Origin: Flabesymbios commensalis
Lineage: Eukaryota; Annelida; Polychaeta; Terebellida; Flabelligeridae
Direction of reading: 5' to 3'
Assembly (NCBI GenBank): GCA_964017125.1
Contig: OZ024911.1
Coordinates: 37,333,660-37,397,659, forward strand
Length of the DNA: 64,000 nt
Part shown: one piece after another, positions 33,184 to 44,237 of the stretch
Numbering within the stretch: the stretch's first letter is position 1
Layout: the number at the start of each line of letters is the position of its first letter
The notes under the pieces: generated by a model
Seen by the model: only the letters and a program-made list of their open reading frames with translations
Database searches by the model: none
What the model was told of the DNA's origin: nothing
Program-made: the position numbers and the translations under genes

Positions 33184-33256
33184 AATGCAGCCAAACAGCA
33201 GTAACTGCTTACATTTCAAGTAATCGGCTACTGCTGTTCATTTTAACGTGGCAGAG
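33184..33256. mobile_element. MITE-B palindrome (CAGCAG sub-type)
   Basis: CCAAACAGCAGTAACTGCTT mirrored by GGCTACTGCTGTTCATTTTA. Confidence 0.75.
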
Positions 33257-33315
33257 CTTATTATTCTAGTTTCATACTTTATCTGTCAGTGTCATTCAGG
33301 GACACTGTCAGTGTC

Positions 33316-33627
33316 TGTCAGGGCCCTGGGGTAGTGGTTAGCACCGCTGCCTCTCACGCCAGAGTTCGGGGTTCGGTTCCCGGTCTCGGCGGTTTGTGAG
33401 AAACAAAAATGTTTCTTCCCCATCCACGTGTGAAAGTCAGTATTGTGGGGAGCCTCCGTGACCGAGAGGTAGCGTGCTCGGCCTCAGACCGCCAGGGCTC
33501 GAATCTCGAATCCTGTGTCTGGAGGAGAGTGTCATCTCAATCATCTCACCACCCTCAGGAGGTTCTCCTGGCCCAGTTTAGCCTATATGTGCACAAAGGT
33601 GGCCTAAAGCCCGATTCATTTCATTTT
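33316..33627 (+). mobile_element. SINE-1, full length
   Basis: GGGCCCTGGGGTAGTGGTTA, GGGGTTCGGTTCCCGGTC, then GACCGAGAGGTAGCGTGCTC and CAGGGCTCGAATCTCGAATC, and the 3' end GCCCGATTCATTTCATTT. A 10-bp candidate target duplication TGTCAGTGTC sits at 33306-33315 and 33628-33637, though the left flank carries several related repeats. The 79-codon frame at 33409 lies within the SINE. Confidence 0.9.
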
Positions 33628-33637
33628 TGTCAGTGTC

Positions 33638-34859
33638 ATTCTATCTAGTTTTATCACATTTGTTCTCGATAAAAATTGATTTTTAATTAGCGTGCTAGTA
33701 TTGTGATAACCTTTCTTTCAATTTCACTTAGACCCTTGAAGACTTCTGATGGCTAAATATAGTGGCGATTTCATAGGTCAATGCTGTGGTTTTTAAATTT
33801 GATCTGTTACAGCTGAAGCTCCAATGTTGGTCAGCTTGGTGCACGCGACATTCAACTGACATTACCATATTGTTATTCAAATATTATACGTCAAGCTCTA
33901 TGCGTTCGGAGACCCAGTGGCGACGAACTTTTTTAACACATGCTGGTGATGTATTATAATAATAATAATATAAAATGCGCTGCGACAAAAGAATCTGTAG
34001 TTGACATTATTCCAATCATGTTGGATTAATGCCGGTGACAGGTAGTAGTGATTGTCACTGAATAACTGAACAACTGAACGAAATAATTATGAAACACATA
34101 TGAAATTAAAATTAGAATTAGAGTTTAATCTAAAAACTTGCAAACGTAATTTCTTTCTGGAAATCAGTATCAGATTATAATGTATTGTCATGCTGTAGTA
34201 AATGAGATGTTGACCCCACTATCGGATACAAAACTACGCAATGTTTATATAAAAATGTATTTTCTAATAGGACAAATCCCCTACAAAAACGTCATAAACT
34301 AGCATCCTTCATTCAAAAACTTCAGTATAGATTACACACGTTGATGAGGAAGTTAAAACAACTTCCACAATCAGTTACCGTACATTCAGTATAATAAGAG
34401 AAGAAGAGCGAATGACAGAAGAAGCATGATAAAACTTGTGATCAATTTTGATTTACTCTGTGAATTATCAATCTATTCCCCTGGAATTTGGCACAGTATG
34501 TAACTGTTCACCGTTAACATTGTTGTGCAAGGAAATCTAGGGAAAGTATCATTTGTTTAAAAAAAAATAGGTCGGCAAAAAATGGTAGTAAAAACGGGAT
34601 AATATTATCATTTTTTAGAAAATTCTGTGGGGATGGCAAAAATAAAAATAATATGTGTGTAATATGAGTAAAATTGACTAACAAAAATAGCAACAAAACG
34701 TTTTTGATACTTTATTATCATCCACTTTATAAATAATCTCTACTTCTTTAAAATGTTGTTTTTAAATCACTGCTGCACTGTCAAAAATATCTTAATTTCT
34801 TTATATTTAATTTGTATGTGAATTAGATAATTTACTTAACATTTATTAATTGGTTGAAT
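33638..34859. other. Unannotated stretch
   Basis: AT-rich unique DNA; short ATA run near 33957. No domain in the 60-codon minus frame at 34514-34696. Confidence 0.45.
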
Positions 34860-35690
34860 ATCCTCTTGTTATCATTAAGGCATCGAAGCGACAGGTCATT
34901 CCGTCATATAGTCGTTCCTAGGAATCATTGGGTATTTCACTCTAGATCTGGTGGACTCTCATTCGTAGCTCACGTAAAGTTGTTGGAGGTGTTGTGACTG
35001 AGTTCTCTCATCACACGAGCCAAGATAGGCTCTATAAGATTTATATCTGGACTACTTGGATGCTAGTGAAAAACCTGGATCTCCTGGTCATCAAACCAGT
35101 GTGTGAAAGCTGTTTCTCTGTCAGCAATTGTAACACGGGGTCCCATCTACCAGGCTTAATATATCCCGTTTGTCTGTCTAATTGTTGACGTGTTTTTCTA
35201 GAGCACCCTTGCTGCAACCGAAGACTCTTCTGGTATGTCTATGACAGTAATTGAAAATATCTAAGGCTACAGCTTGTGCTATTTTCTAACTGGACAAGTT
35301 ACGTCTAATACCCATAGCCTGTGACTTGTTTGTGACTAAGAGTTTACGGTGTTGTGTACATACTACACTACACATTGCGCTATGTGAAAAAACGGGATTA
35401 ACACATGAAACAATGTGCCCTGATGTGATGTATATTGTTTTATTCGAACAGTGTTGATCACCAAGAAATATTTTCGATTCCCCCAACACATGTGTCTAAT
35501 TACTTATTTTCACCATAGGCTAAAAATCTATGGATTGAAGTCCTGATAATTTAGCACAAAATGTCAAAATATATACTTTCTGAAAACTTAAAAGATCAGC
35601 ACTACAGGACAATTGATAAAAAAATTAAAGTGAGTGACCATTCTTTAAAAACATTGTCCGAAAGTATTAGAAACACAGTACATCAATTTC
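34860..35690 (-). mobile_element. Tc1/mariner transposase remnant
   Basis: The minus strand reads MGPRVTIADRETAFTHWFDD then QEIQVFH, a stop, then HPSSPDINLIEPILARVMRE, matching the QDNARPHTA...WLDDNGIxVLxWPAQSPDLNPIENLWD region of Tc1-like DDE transposases; the SPDxNxIE signature with its catalytic glutamate is visible. A second frame continues LRMRVHQI and RLYDGMTCRFDAL, matching the C-terminal LRxAVxxxW...RLxxSMPRRxxAV block. Several stops and a frameshift make it a pseudogene. The inverse of 35650-35680 (CTAATACTTTCGGACAATG) resembles a Tc1 terminal repeat and may mark the 5' end. The left end is not resolved. Confidence 0.85.
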
Positions 35691-35929
35691 ATTGTTGAGG
35701 TAGATCCATATTTTTCGAGGGCGGTGTATGTGTTCCCTACTTCATTCATTAACATCACAGCTATTACAGCTATTGCCTTTACACTTTGCAGAGTAGCATT
35801 GATTACATTATGTTTCAGCACATTTTTCTCTGATTTGACATGTTGTTACCAGATGTCGAGAATAAAATCAATTGGAACAAAAAACTGGTGATGGCAGTCC
35901 CTTACATTCAGTGAGTCATCAGACAAGAC

Positions 35930-36110
35930 CAGTGGCGGATCCAGAGGGGGGGGGGGGGGCGTAGCCGGCGCCCCTCCCCCGTTTAGGGTCTGAAAACAAA
36001 GTTGGAATATGCTCTAAAAGAGGTTATTTGAGGCCTGTGATTTAAATCTTTTCAGGGGAGCATGCCCCCGCCCCCCCTGGAGCATATAAGAGGCTGGCTC
36101 TGCCAGCTGT
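35930..36110 (+). mobile_element. R-element (CAGTGGCGGATCCAG ends)
   Basis: Starts CAGTGGCGGATCCAGAGGGG with a G run and ends CTGGCTCTGCCAGCTG, a rough inverse. About 180 bp, non-coding. CCCC/GGGG-rich subterminal stretches face each other (GCGCCCCTCCCCC and GCCCCCGCCCCCC). Confidence 0.65.
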
Positions 36111-36116
36111 GGTGTG

Positions 36117-36200
36117 AGTGAAGGAGACGTGGCGCAATGGCTAGAGCGTCTGGCTGCCTCACCAGTCATGCATGCGTCCCGGTTTCGAGCCCCTATGTTC
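36117..36200 (+). mobile_element. SINE-2 tRNA-like head
   Basis: GACGTGGCGCAATGGCTAGA (box A region), GCGTCTGGCTGCCTCACCAG, then CCCGGTTTCGAGCCCC (box B). It matches the minus-strand head at 15.5 kb. Acceptor stems do not pair, so it is not a functional tRNA. Confidence 0.7.
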
Positions 36201-36616
36201 CCGTGTGTTAATTTCCACTCAGTAATAATTTTAAAGAATTAATTTTATATAACAACACCAAGAAGACTCCTTAAGACACCCCTTATTATAATAAAATAAA
36301 ATAGAACAATCATGTCCCCTTGTTCGTCGATGAGCAATGACATAAAAAAGTATTTATTTGGTACCCTATATCCAGCCTCAGGCAGAAACATTTGAAACAA
36401 TAAAATAATTTTAAAATCGCTTTAAAATTCTATTTTTCAACAGAATGGAGACATAAACGATCATGAAATCTAATTTCAGGACAGCCATAATGATTTAATC
36501 TATAAGGTCAACGAGTTTTGTTGATCGATCTCTGCTGTATAACCTGTCCTCCCACCCCCGCTCAGAGCAAATAGTCCTTCATAATTATACCAGCACAATA
36601 CTCAACCTGAGTAAGG
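36201..36616. other. Unannotated stretch
   Basis: May include the SINE-2 body, but there is no other full copy to compare with. Otherwise unique AT-rich DNA. Confidence 0.4.
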
Positions 36617-36836
36617 TAACCCTCAAAGCAATAAGCTATAGAATATAAATTTTCACCCACTTGAAGTTCACTTCAAGTGGGTGAAGATTACTCATATTGA
36701 TTTTGTTTAATATGAGACGAAACATTTTCAAATCTTGCTGCTCAAACACTTATTTCGTTCCTAATAACTGTTATTTTACCTGTTTAGAAAATAGATTTAA
36801 AATGACAAAAATCGACAGTAGCGGTCAAAAGGTTAA
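36617..36836 (+). mobile_element. MITE-A, short hairpin
   Basis: AAATTTTCACCCACTTGAAG meets CTTCAAGTGGGTGAAGATTA directly, so the usual CTCGCTGACGCGATC loop has been deleted to leave a loop-less palindrome. The AAATCTTGCTG block and the right end GCGGTCAAAAGG-TTAA are present; the left TTAA is mutated. Confidence 0.8.
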
Positions 36837-36992
36837 GGCAATGAAGCTAACTGACCATTGTGAGACGTATTTCTAATTTGAAATCTAATTATACATGTTT
36901 AATACACCTACCATAATGAATGCCCGGCACACTTTGAATCCCGACGGCATTAATATCAATATCAGCAGCATTTCTTTGTTTCTCATTGGTAC

Positions 36993-37113
36993 TCGTGACT
37001 TCAATTTTAAATCCTATGTCTGAAGGGCAGCGTCAGCTGATTCAACGTATCATCCTCAGGGACCAAATTCTATCTGTATGACTAAACTGGCCTAAAGCCC
37101 AATTCCGTCCTTT
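36993..37113 (+). mobile_element. SINE-1 3' half, old copy
   Basis: AAATCCTATGTCTGAAGGGC, ATCATCCTCAGGGACCAAAT and ACTAAACTGGCCTAAAGCCC follow the SINE-1 tail in order. It runs without a break into the (ATTC)n array. Confidence 0.78.
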
Positions 37114-37471
37114 CATTCATTCATTCATTCATTCATTCATTCATTCATTCATTCATTCATTCATTCATTCATTCATTCATTCATTCATTCATTCATTCAT
37201 TCATTCATTCATTCATTCATTCATTTATTCATTCATTCATTCATTCATTCATTCATTCATTCATTCATTTATTCATTCATTCATTCATTCATTCATTCAT
37301 TCATTCATTTATTCATTCATTCATTCATTCATTCATTCATTCATTCATTCATTCATTCATTCATTCATTCATTCATTCATTCATTCATTCTTTCATTTAT
37401 TCATTCATTCATTCATTCATTCATTCATTCATTTATTCATTCATTCATTCATTCATTCATTCATTCATTCA
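37111..37471. repeat. (ATTC)n microsatellite, about 360 bp
   Basis: About 90 tetramers with a few ATTT variants, starting exactly where the SINE-1 3' tail ends. Confidence 0.97.
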
Positions 37472-38174
37472 GTCTTTATTAATTAATCAATAATTTCATT
37501 CACATTTATTTATTCATACTTTAATACAAACCAGAATTGTAAGTTTCTGGGCCGAATTAGTAATTAACAGCACAATAAAACTGTCTAGTCAAATGTGCAA
37601 TATACTACACCATAAATATTATTTTATTAGATACGTTTAGGTGGCGATGAAATAATTAATTGACATGAAAAAGGTTGAAAATAAAAACCTAATAAATAAT
37701 GCGGCACTTTCTAATCGGTTCAAAACTAATAACTGGGTGGATGATTGGCGAAACAAACAAGCTTACGATCAAATATATTTTGATTATTTGAGACAGAGAT
37801 TGCTTTATCAATAATTATGGCAGTTAAAAATAAAAGGCACAATGTTAAGATATAAAATGTTTGCACATGCTAAATATGTTTTTTTTCTGGTCTACCTCAC
37901 CCTATTTGTGTACAAAAGTGTCGAAACGCCTGATTTATTCATTCTCGCTGTTGGTATGGTTAGTGTAATTATAACAACTCCAGGGGAGAAAAAACTGTTT
38001 ATTTATAATTATTAGTGACTCCTAATTGTCTGCTCCTTAAACATAGAGAGTGCTGCCTTGAAACAAATAAAAACTAAAAAATAAAAATGACAGGTATTCA
38101 GAAAAATGCAGAAATGTCTATATATTGCGACACATTTTTTCAATTCAGTACCAATATCCTATAAATTCCAGACG
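37472..38174. other. Unannotated stretch
   Basis: Unique AT-rich DNA. Confidence 0.45.
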
Positions 38175-38252
38175 GGAAAGGGTTGACTGTTCAATTGGAC
38201 TTTGTCCAACGTCTGCGACGCTGGGCCAGTAGCATTGGGTTGACTTCTCTTG
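38175..38252. mobile_element. MITE-E fragment
   Basis: TTTGTCCAACGTCTGCGACG followed by CTGGGCCAGTAGCATTGGGT. Confidence 0.6.
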
Positions 38253-38321
38253 TTTAATGCATGGTTTGCAATTTGCATTCACTTGAAGCTAGGTTTTTTT
38301 TATGCTACTCAAAGTTTGATG

Positions 38322-38482
38322 TTAAACGCTGAAATATTTTTGTATAAACGATGGAGACCAAAGGGTTTTTTTAAGTGCGGGGATCGTCTTCAGTGCGGGG
38401 ATCGTCTTTAGACGTCAGACTATAACGTACATAGACGTCAGATTCTGACGTCTCAAGTCTATCTCCGCGCTGTAAGGATTAA
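38322..38482 (+). mobile_element. MITE-C with duplicated core start
   Basis: TTAA-ACGCTGAAATA at the left and GCGCTGTAAGGA-TTAA at the right. AGTGCGGGGATCGTCTT appears twice in tandem before the GACGTCAGATTCTGACGTC hairpin. Its right TTAA is shared with the following MITE-A. Confidence 0.85.
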
Positions 38483-38724
38483 CCCTTCAACCGCCGGTGC
38501 CGCATATATTCGGGTTTTCATTTTTTATTAGCACATTAGGTACCCCCTTTTTAATTTGTTAAAGATAAAATGTGACATCAACCAGCAATATTTGAAAAGA
38601 GTTGACCTCTATTTTGTCAAATCTGAATAATTTTCACTCACTTGAAGTTGTGGATCGCGTCAGCGAGACACAACTTCAAGTGGGTGAAAATTAAAATTGA
38701 ATAATTTGGCGATTAAAGGGTTAA
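38479..38724 (-). mobile_element. MITE-A abutting MITE-C
   Basis: TTAA-CCCTTCAACCGCCGGTGC at the left, a perfect hairpin TTCACTCACTTGAAGTTGTG/ACACAACTTCAAGTGGGTGA, and GGCGATTAAAGGG-TTAA at the right. It is inverted relative to the copy at 5.8 kb. One TTAA serves both elements. Confidence 0.9.
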
Positions 38725-39636
38725 TGACAATTGTGGAACTGTAGAAAATAAAGATATTCTAATTTGTGGTCATAGCTAGTATTCAAAGAAACAATGATTT
38801 CAATATGCTAGGCCTAATAAGGCTGAATAGCTATATAATAGACAATTTATCCTAACATTGATATGAATGTGCCATTTTATGGGTAATTCGAGTTAACGAG
38901 ATAATGAAATACCTATATCGCGGTAGCAGCTTGTGTTAAGTTTAGCTCTAAACATAATAAATATTACCAGTTTTAATTTACCCTCTTCCACTTACCAAAC
39001 GTACCGTGGTTTCTTGCGCTAAATCATCTCCTATTCTCTAATCATCTAATTATTATGGTTTTGTCACATGATAACTACATAACTATGCTGTATGCAAGGT
39101 CATAAATATTATATAAACCAACAATCATCACGGAAATTAGACATTGCAGCCCACGCTCCATATGACGGCGGAATGTACTGGGAAATAATTTTGTCCAGCA
39201 AGTAAAATTGGCAGCTCGTAAACAGCATGCTGGTCCAAGCATGCTTAATACCTTAATGTACGAGTTGTGATTATAGTTCTGTCATGTTGAAGAATGTGCC
39301 AGCAAAATTTGTTCAGACGTAGAAAAGTATCGGCTCACTGAATTGGGAGAGGGCTGTGTAATAACTATGTTCATAACTGGATGTTAGGCCGATGTTGATA
39401 TAATACTGGACAACTGTCTAAGACACTGGCCACACATTAAGCATGTTAACTGATCACGTAATTTAATTGTAAATTAATTGCAAGCAGAAATGCAATGCAT
39501 GAACAGTTAAAGGGCATTGCTGTGATGGCATCAACACGTTTTTTGGTCGTGCAACGTCGCATGCTGTCCATCACTGTACAGTGTCAATAGCTCCTGTTTT
39601 GATCTTTGTTAACTCTTTGAACACTAGCTAAGGTGT
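38725..39636. other. Unannotated stretch
   Basis: Unique AT-rich DNA; a MITE-E-like trace may lie at 39355-39445 (GGCCGATGTTGA), too decayed to call. Confidence 0.4.
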
Positions 39637-39738
39637 TTAACCCTGCAATCGCCAAGTTATTTCATTTGAATTTTCACTCACTTGAAGTTGCGTCTCGCTG
39701 ACGCGATTCACAACTGATGAAATAACTTAAAGGGTTAA
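39637..39738 (+). mobile_element. MITE-A, internally deleted
   Basis: TTAA-CCCTGCAATCGCCAAGTT, hairpin arm CACTCACTTGAAGTTGCGTC, loop CTCGCTGACGCGATTC, then a jump to AACTTAAAGGG-TTAA. About 100 bp. Confidence 0.82.
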
Positions 39739-40206
39739 AGGTTTATTTAGATTTGTCAAATGGGGGTCTGAGTTTTTGAAATCTGGCTGATTTATTATTC
39801 AGAATCGGAAGGGCGGAGGTGAATCTTCTATAAGTCTCGCTGATTGAAGATACATTCTACTTTTAAAACGTGTCAACCGTCAATAAATAAGTTAAAAAGG
39901 GAGCTTAATGCTGATTGGCCCACAAAGAGTTAAATCTAAAGCTTCTAGAACAAGAGTACAATTTACTGACCGCAAAAATGTCAAGGACCTCGGCAGGCGC
40001 CAACTATGACCAGTATCCATATATCAGTGGTTGATTTTGTTGGTATAATCAGACAACTCTTCCTCTGTATTATATTTATTATCCAGAATAATTATTTATA
40101 ATTGCGGTTATCGTAATACTGGGTAATCTGTAAATCGACTTCAAGAACCGTTATTTTAAGTGTAAAAATACAAATTTGCGACTGGTACTTAAGGGTTTCA
40201 GATAAT
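39739..40206. other. Unannotated stretch
   Basis: Nothing recognised apart from a weak echo of MITE-A right-half sequence at 39740-39800 (GATTTGTCAAATGGGGGTC). Confidence 0.4.
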
Positions 40207-40646
40207 TTAAAGGCCCCATGTAGTCCCCCGACCTACTCTGTACAATATCATATTTCATACTATTTTAGATGACTTGTTATATACTAGAGTGCTCACCTCC
40301 CATTTTTAAACCTCTGGGAACGATTTTCCCAAAGGCAAAAGTACGGGGCGGAGCTAATTCGTGACGTCACAAGTTGGAGACATGCTTGGCTGGTTATAAT
40401 ACATGTACATGTACCTGTAGCTGATGTTGTACAGTATGATTTTATAAAACTGACAAAAGTTTTTGTGTGTGAAGTCACGAGTTGTGTGATCCGCCCAGCC
40501 TAGAAAATGTGCACATTTCCAGTTTTTATTTTTGAAAATAACTGATAATTAGTGGACTTAAATAATCTGCTGAGTTAGAAGATAGTTCATTTTGATATAT
40601 ACTTTAATTATATTGATGAACTGAAATCACTTCACCGGGGCTTTAA
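40207..40646 (+). mobile_element. MITE-K copy 2, short form
   Basis: TTAA-AGGCCCCATGTAGTCC at the left and CACCGGGGCT-TTAA at the right. It contains TGACGTCA at 40362-40369. It joins AAACTGACAAAAG directly to TTTTTGTGTGTGAAGTCACG, lacking the 235 bp found in the copy at 10.0 kb. Confidence 0.88.
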
Positions 40647-41281
40647 TTCTCACAATCACACAAGTCTATTTCAAGAATTAATACCATGGAGCTGAAGGGT
40701 CTTATGTTTCACTAATTGGAGTGGCAGATAGTAACCCTTTAGCTCCGATAACCTGTCATTTATTGTCTCCAGCATTTTTTAGACCAAGCCTACTCTCCTA
40801 CCCCTGTCCAATGAAAGAGAGGCTTAGCATGTTACTTATCAGCTAATCACCGCCGTCATCCGGTTGTTATTTAAATAGGAGGTAGAATGCCATATGATTT
40901 GACCCATCTTTTTCAGGATACCAGACATAACCTTTTAACTACTCAGGGGAGAGCATATTCCAATAAAATTAATTTAATAGAAAATAATATTATATAAACA
41001 TAATTATTTTATCTGGATGGTCCAAGTAGTTGAAAAGCTAAAAAAGAAATAATCCACTACCCACTTCAACACACTACCTAATATACAAGACACACACAGG
41101 ATAATAATTAATTACAGTAGCGACAATAAAACATTAGTAAAAGGGGTATTAGTACGTATTAGTTTATTTGTAATTTTAAATAACGTAAAAAATATTAATA
41201 ATAACTTCCTTTTATTTTTTTCCGATTTTATTATCTAGTTATGACAAAATAGACAAATTGACTATCATTAGATAAGTCTAC
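40647..41281. other. Unannotated stretch
   Basis: Unique AT-rich DNA. Confidence 0.45.
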
Positions 41282-41304
41282 AACCATTCTCAAATCGTTA
41301 GAGA

Positions 41305-41698
41305 GGGACACGTCGCAATGGTTAGAGCGTGGCGCTCTGCCGATGTCGCTGCCTGCCGTGCGGTTTCGAATCCCGCTTGGTGCAGAATTTTCAGAGAAAT
41401 ATCATGTTTCTCCCCTCTCAATCTTGGGACATTGTTAAGATGTTGTGTCCTTGGGCAAGGCACTTCACCCTCAAATGCTTCACTTGACTCAGGTGAAAAT
41501 GAGTACCTGGTAGGACAGAGATGGCAATGTGTACGATAAGTTCAATACGCCGAAACGGCTGCAGGACTGTATGCTCTCCGTGGAGTTGAAATGGCACACG
41601 AATGAACAGGTCCAGTGACCAGGGGGGTAATATGTAAAGTCGGATGATAAGTCTTCAGACTTGATATCAGACTATAAACCTGCACCTTTACCTTTACC
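41305..41698 (+). mobile_element. SINE-3: tRNA head, conserved central domain, CTTTAC tail
   Basis: GGGACACGTCGCAATGGTTA (box A region), GGTTTCGAATCCC (box B) at 41362-41374, then GTGTCCTTGGGCAAGGCACT followed by TCACCC and ACCTGGTAGG. The TTGGGCAAGGCACTT motif is a conserved SINE domain that I recall from several animal phyla. The tail ends CACCTTTACCTTTACC, a simple repeat typical of LINE-mobilised SINEs. Possible short target duplication ACCATTC (41283 and 41697) is not secure. Confidence 0.85.
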
Positions 41699-41891
41699 AT
41701 TCAATTATATGATCTATACGATTTGTTAAAGAATTTCTTTCAATTTGTGGAAGCATATATAGTGTGGTTGACAGGAGGTTCAATGGTGTTAGCAATAACT
41801 TTTTATACAGTTATTGGTGTTAGTTATGACAATAGACAGTGCGCTCTTCATCTCACAGTTTATACTGCTCCATGTGAGAAAACTTGAGGAT

Positions 41892-42063
41892 AAGCAGCCC
41901 CTTGGGATGACAGCAATTTTCGTTTTTAATTCCGTACTGAAGTGGTGTATCCCACGGATCATGTTTTCATTTTTTTCAGAATTTTCATATTTTTACAAAT
42001 ATTTTTAATCAACATTTCTATGAAGCCAGAAGTAACCCAAAGAAACTATTTATATACCACAGT
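41892..42063 (-). mobile_element. MITE-G fragment
   Basis: AGCAGCCCCTTGGGATGACA through ATCAACATTTCTATGAAGCC and AGTAACCCAA matches the right third of the copy at 1.7 kb inverted. It is broken off at about 42063. Confidence 0.82.
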
Positions 42064-42224
42064 TCAAAACGAATAGAAAAGAAGATGGCATTATCAGGTA
42101 TAGTGAGACGGTTAATTGAGCTTTGATCTTGGAAACTAAATGGTTTACATAATTAAAGAGTACACAAATGGTTATGGCAGATACTCAAGTATAACCATAT
42201 GATTACAGGTCATTGGAATTAGTG

Positions 42225-42378
42225 CTGTTTGTTTCCCCGCCAGCGTCTGCCAACTGATACAGGTCCACCAAGAAAAATCAATGTTAGTTTAACGTTGACC
42301 CAACGTCGTAGACGGTGCACCAACGTTAATCCAACATTGTTTCGACGTCTTGTGGCTGTTGGGCACGTTCTGGCTCAC
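42225..42378. mobile_element. MITE-E copy
   Basis: TTAACGTTGACCCAACGTCG, TAGACGGTGCACCAACGTTA and ATTGTTTCGACGTCTTGTGG show the usual inverted arms. Confidence 0.7.
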
Positions 42379-42785
42379 ACATTGCATGCTGAGTTTACTT
42401 GGTCATCTTGGAACTGATGAACATCTAAAAATATTGAGATATTATAAAAATAATAATAATACATTTTTTTAATATGAATTTCAATATGAAAAGCCGGTTG
42501 TACTGTAATTGGGAGTATGTGGCCGATTTTATGTAACAGCCAAGCTATGTCAAAAGGGAGCGGAAGGAAAAACCTCTAACTATGCCAAGCCAAATTATAT
42601 AGCCAATATACTATATGCTATGTATATTAAACTATACAAATTACAAGACACCATGAAATTAGCCCAAGGATTTGATGAATACTGATCAACATTCATAGTG
42701 GTGGGCCAGCAGTCTCCCAACGCTAGTAATATGTGGTGAACACTATGGTGATGCAAATTTAATTTCAATAGTCTATAATATTCAT
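42379..42785. other. Unannotated stretch
   Basis: Unique AT-rich DNA; a MITE-E-like GGGCCAGCAGTCTCCCAACG at 42702-42721. Confidence 0.4.
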
Positions 42786-42845
42786 AATTCGACGTTGGGC
42801 CAACATTGTATAAATGTCATACAAATGTTTAAGATTTACTGGGTA
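42786..42845. mobile_element. MITE-E half copy
   Basis: CGACGTTGGGCCAACATTGT and ATACAAATGTTTAAG ending TTTACTGGGT, one arm plus the terminal CTGGG. Confidence 0.65.
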
Positions 42846-43084
42846 TAGACACAAACGACATCAAATTTTAATTCCGCCCTGTATTGATCCCATGTATGGA
42901 TTATGTATGGTATTCTACCCCGGGCCAATGAAGCCATGTCACATAACAAGATTGGCCAATACCATAACAAATACTTGGGCTCGAATCTCCAATCCATATC
43001 TTTATATATATAAAACAAATCTATTTTACATCAACTCCTAACCCTTGCAAAGCTGAGTTATGGTTGTTTAAGCCATGGCGAATG

Positions 43085-43500
43085 ATGACCCAATGATGGT
43101 TCAGTGTTGGGCCAGCGTCGTAGACGGTGGATCAATACTAAACCAGCATTTGGTCAACGTCTTGTGTTTGTAAATGAAATGAATCGGGCTTTAGGCCACC
43201 TTTGTGCACATATAGGCTAAACTGGGCCAGGAGAACCTCCTGAGGATGGTGAGATGATTGAGATGACACTGTCCTCCAGACACAAGATTCGAAATTCGAG
43301 CCCTGGCGGTCTGAGGCCGAGCACGCTACCTCTCGGTCACGGAGGCTCCCCAAAATACTAACTTTCACACGTGGATGGGGAAGAAACAATTTTGTTTCTT
43401 TCAAACCGCCGAGACCGGGAACCGAACCCCGGACTCTGGCGTGAAAGGCAGCGGTGCTAACCACTACCCTAGGGCCCCCGCCCTCTTGTGTTTGTAGGAA
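43085..43500. mobile_element. MITE-E split by a SINE
   Basis: GTTGGGCCAGCGTCGTAGAC and AACCAGCATTTGGTCAACG run into TCTTGTGTTTGTA, which is duplicated on both sides of SINE-1. The element continues as GGAAAG after 43496. Confidence 0.75.
43173..43483 (-). mobile_element. SINE-1, full length with target duplication
   Basis: Near-identical in layout to the copy at 13.8 kb. A perfect 13-bp target duplication TCTTGTGTTTGTA lies at 43160-43172 and 43484-43496. The 108-codon minus frame here is within the SINE and not a gene. Confidence 0.93.
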
Positions 43501-43857
43501 AGCTCTTCACAAAGACGATCAACTCAACTCAACTCAACTCAACATTGAAAAATAAATAAAGTAAACATAAAACTCTGATCAGGCAAAATTTGATATCTCA
43601 TCAAACACAAATCTCATAATGAACCGTTGTTTCAATGTCTCTTCAGAATTGAAAAAAAATTGTGATATATATCTTTTTGAAACAACGTATATACTACATA
43701 ATCCTGCATAATCCGCTAACAGTCATGCATGTGTTCCGAATGGTAAGGTAGACCTGTGTCATCCCGTTTTACACAACCGTTGAAAATAATTCCTAAATAC
43801 AAAATTAATTTGAATTAGAAGGTAGTTTTTTTTAAATATAAAACAAAAATATAAACG
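43500..43857. other. Unannotated stretch
   Basis: A short (CAACT)4 run at 43518-43540, otherwise unique. Confidence 0.45.
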
Positions 43858-44053
43858 TTACCTTTTAAGCGCCTTGTTATTTAATTGGACTTCAGACTCA
43901 CTTGAATTTCAGAATTGACAAAGGGGAGGCCAAATATGTTCAAATCTTGCTGATTGAGCCCACATTTTACCTTGTTCAAAATCTTACATTTACAGTGATA
44001 ATAACAAATAAAAGGAAACTAATATGACCGTAACCAGCGGTTAAAGGGCTAAA
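43858..44053 (+). mobile_element. MITE-A without hairpin
   Basis: GTTACCTTTTAAGCGCC at the left, the AAATCTTGCTGATTGAGCCC block, and CAGCGGTTAAAGGG-CTAA at the right. Only one arm (GACTCACTTGAATTTC) of the central hairpin survives. Confidence 0.78.
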
Positions 44054-44159
44054 CCTAAATGTAAGCTTAAAACTTCTAAACGACACCTTGCATGTCAATG
44101 ACCGAAAAAGCGCAAACTTGGTTTAAAGAAAAACAACCGAGATAAAGTTGAAATAATAG

Positions 44160-44237
44160 TTAAACAATGCAGAAGACAATCAGCAGTAACTGCTTACTTT
44201 TCAAGTGAGCAGTTACTGTTGTTTGCCTTAGCACGAC
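44160..44237. mobile_element. MITE-B palindrome (CAGCAG sub-type)
   Basis: ACAATCAGCAGTAACTGCTT mirrored by GAGCAGTTACTGTTGTTTGC, ending TTAGCACGACAG. Confidence 0.8.

Noticed and set aside
37111-37471. CRISPR-like or spaced repeat array
   Set aside because: Contiguous microsatellite without spacers in an animal genome; none of the tandem arrays has repeat-spacer structure.
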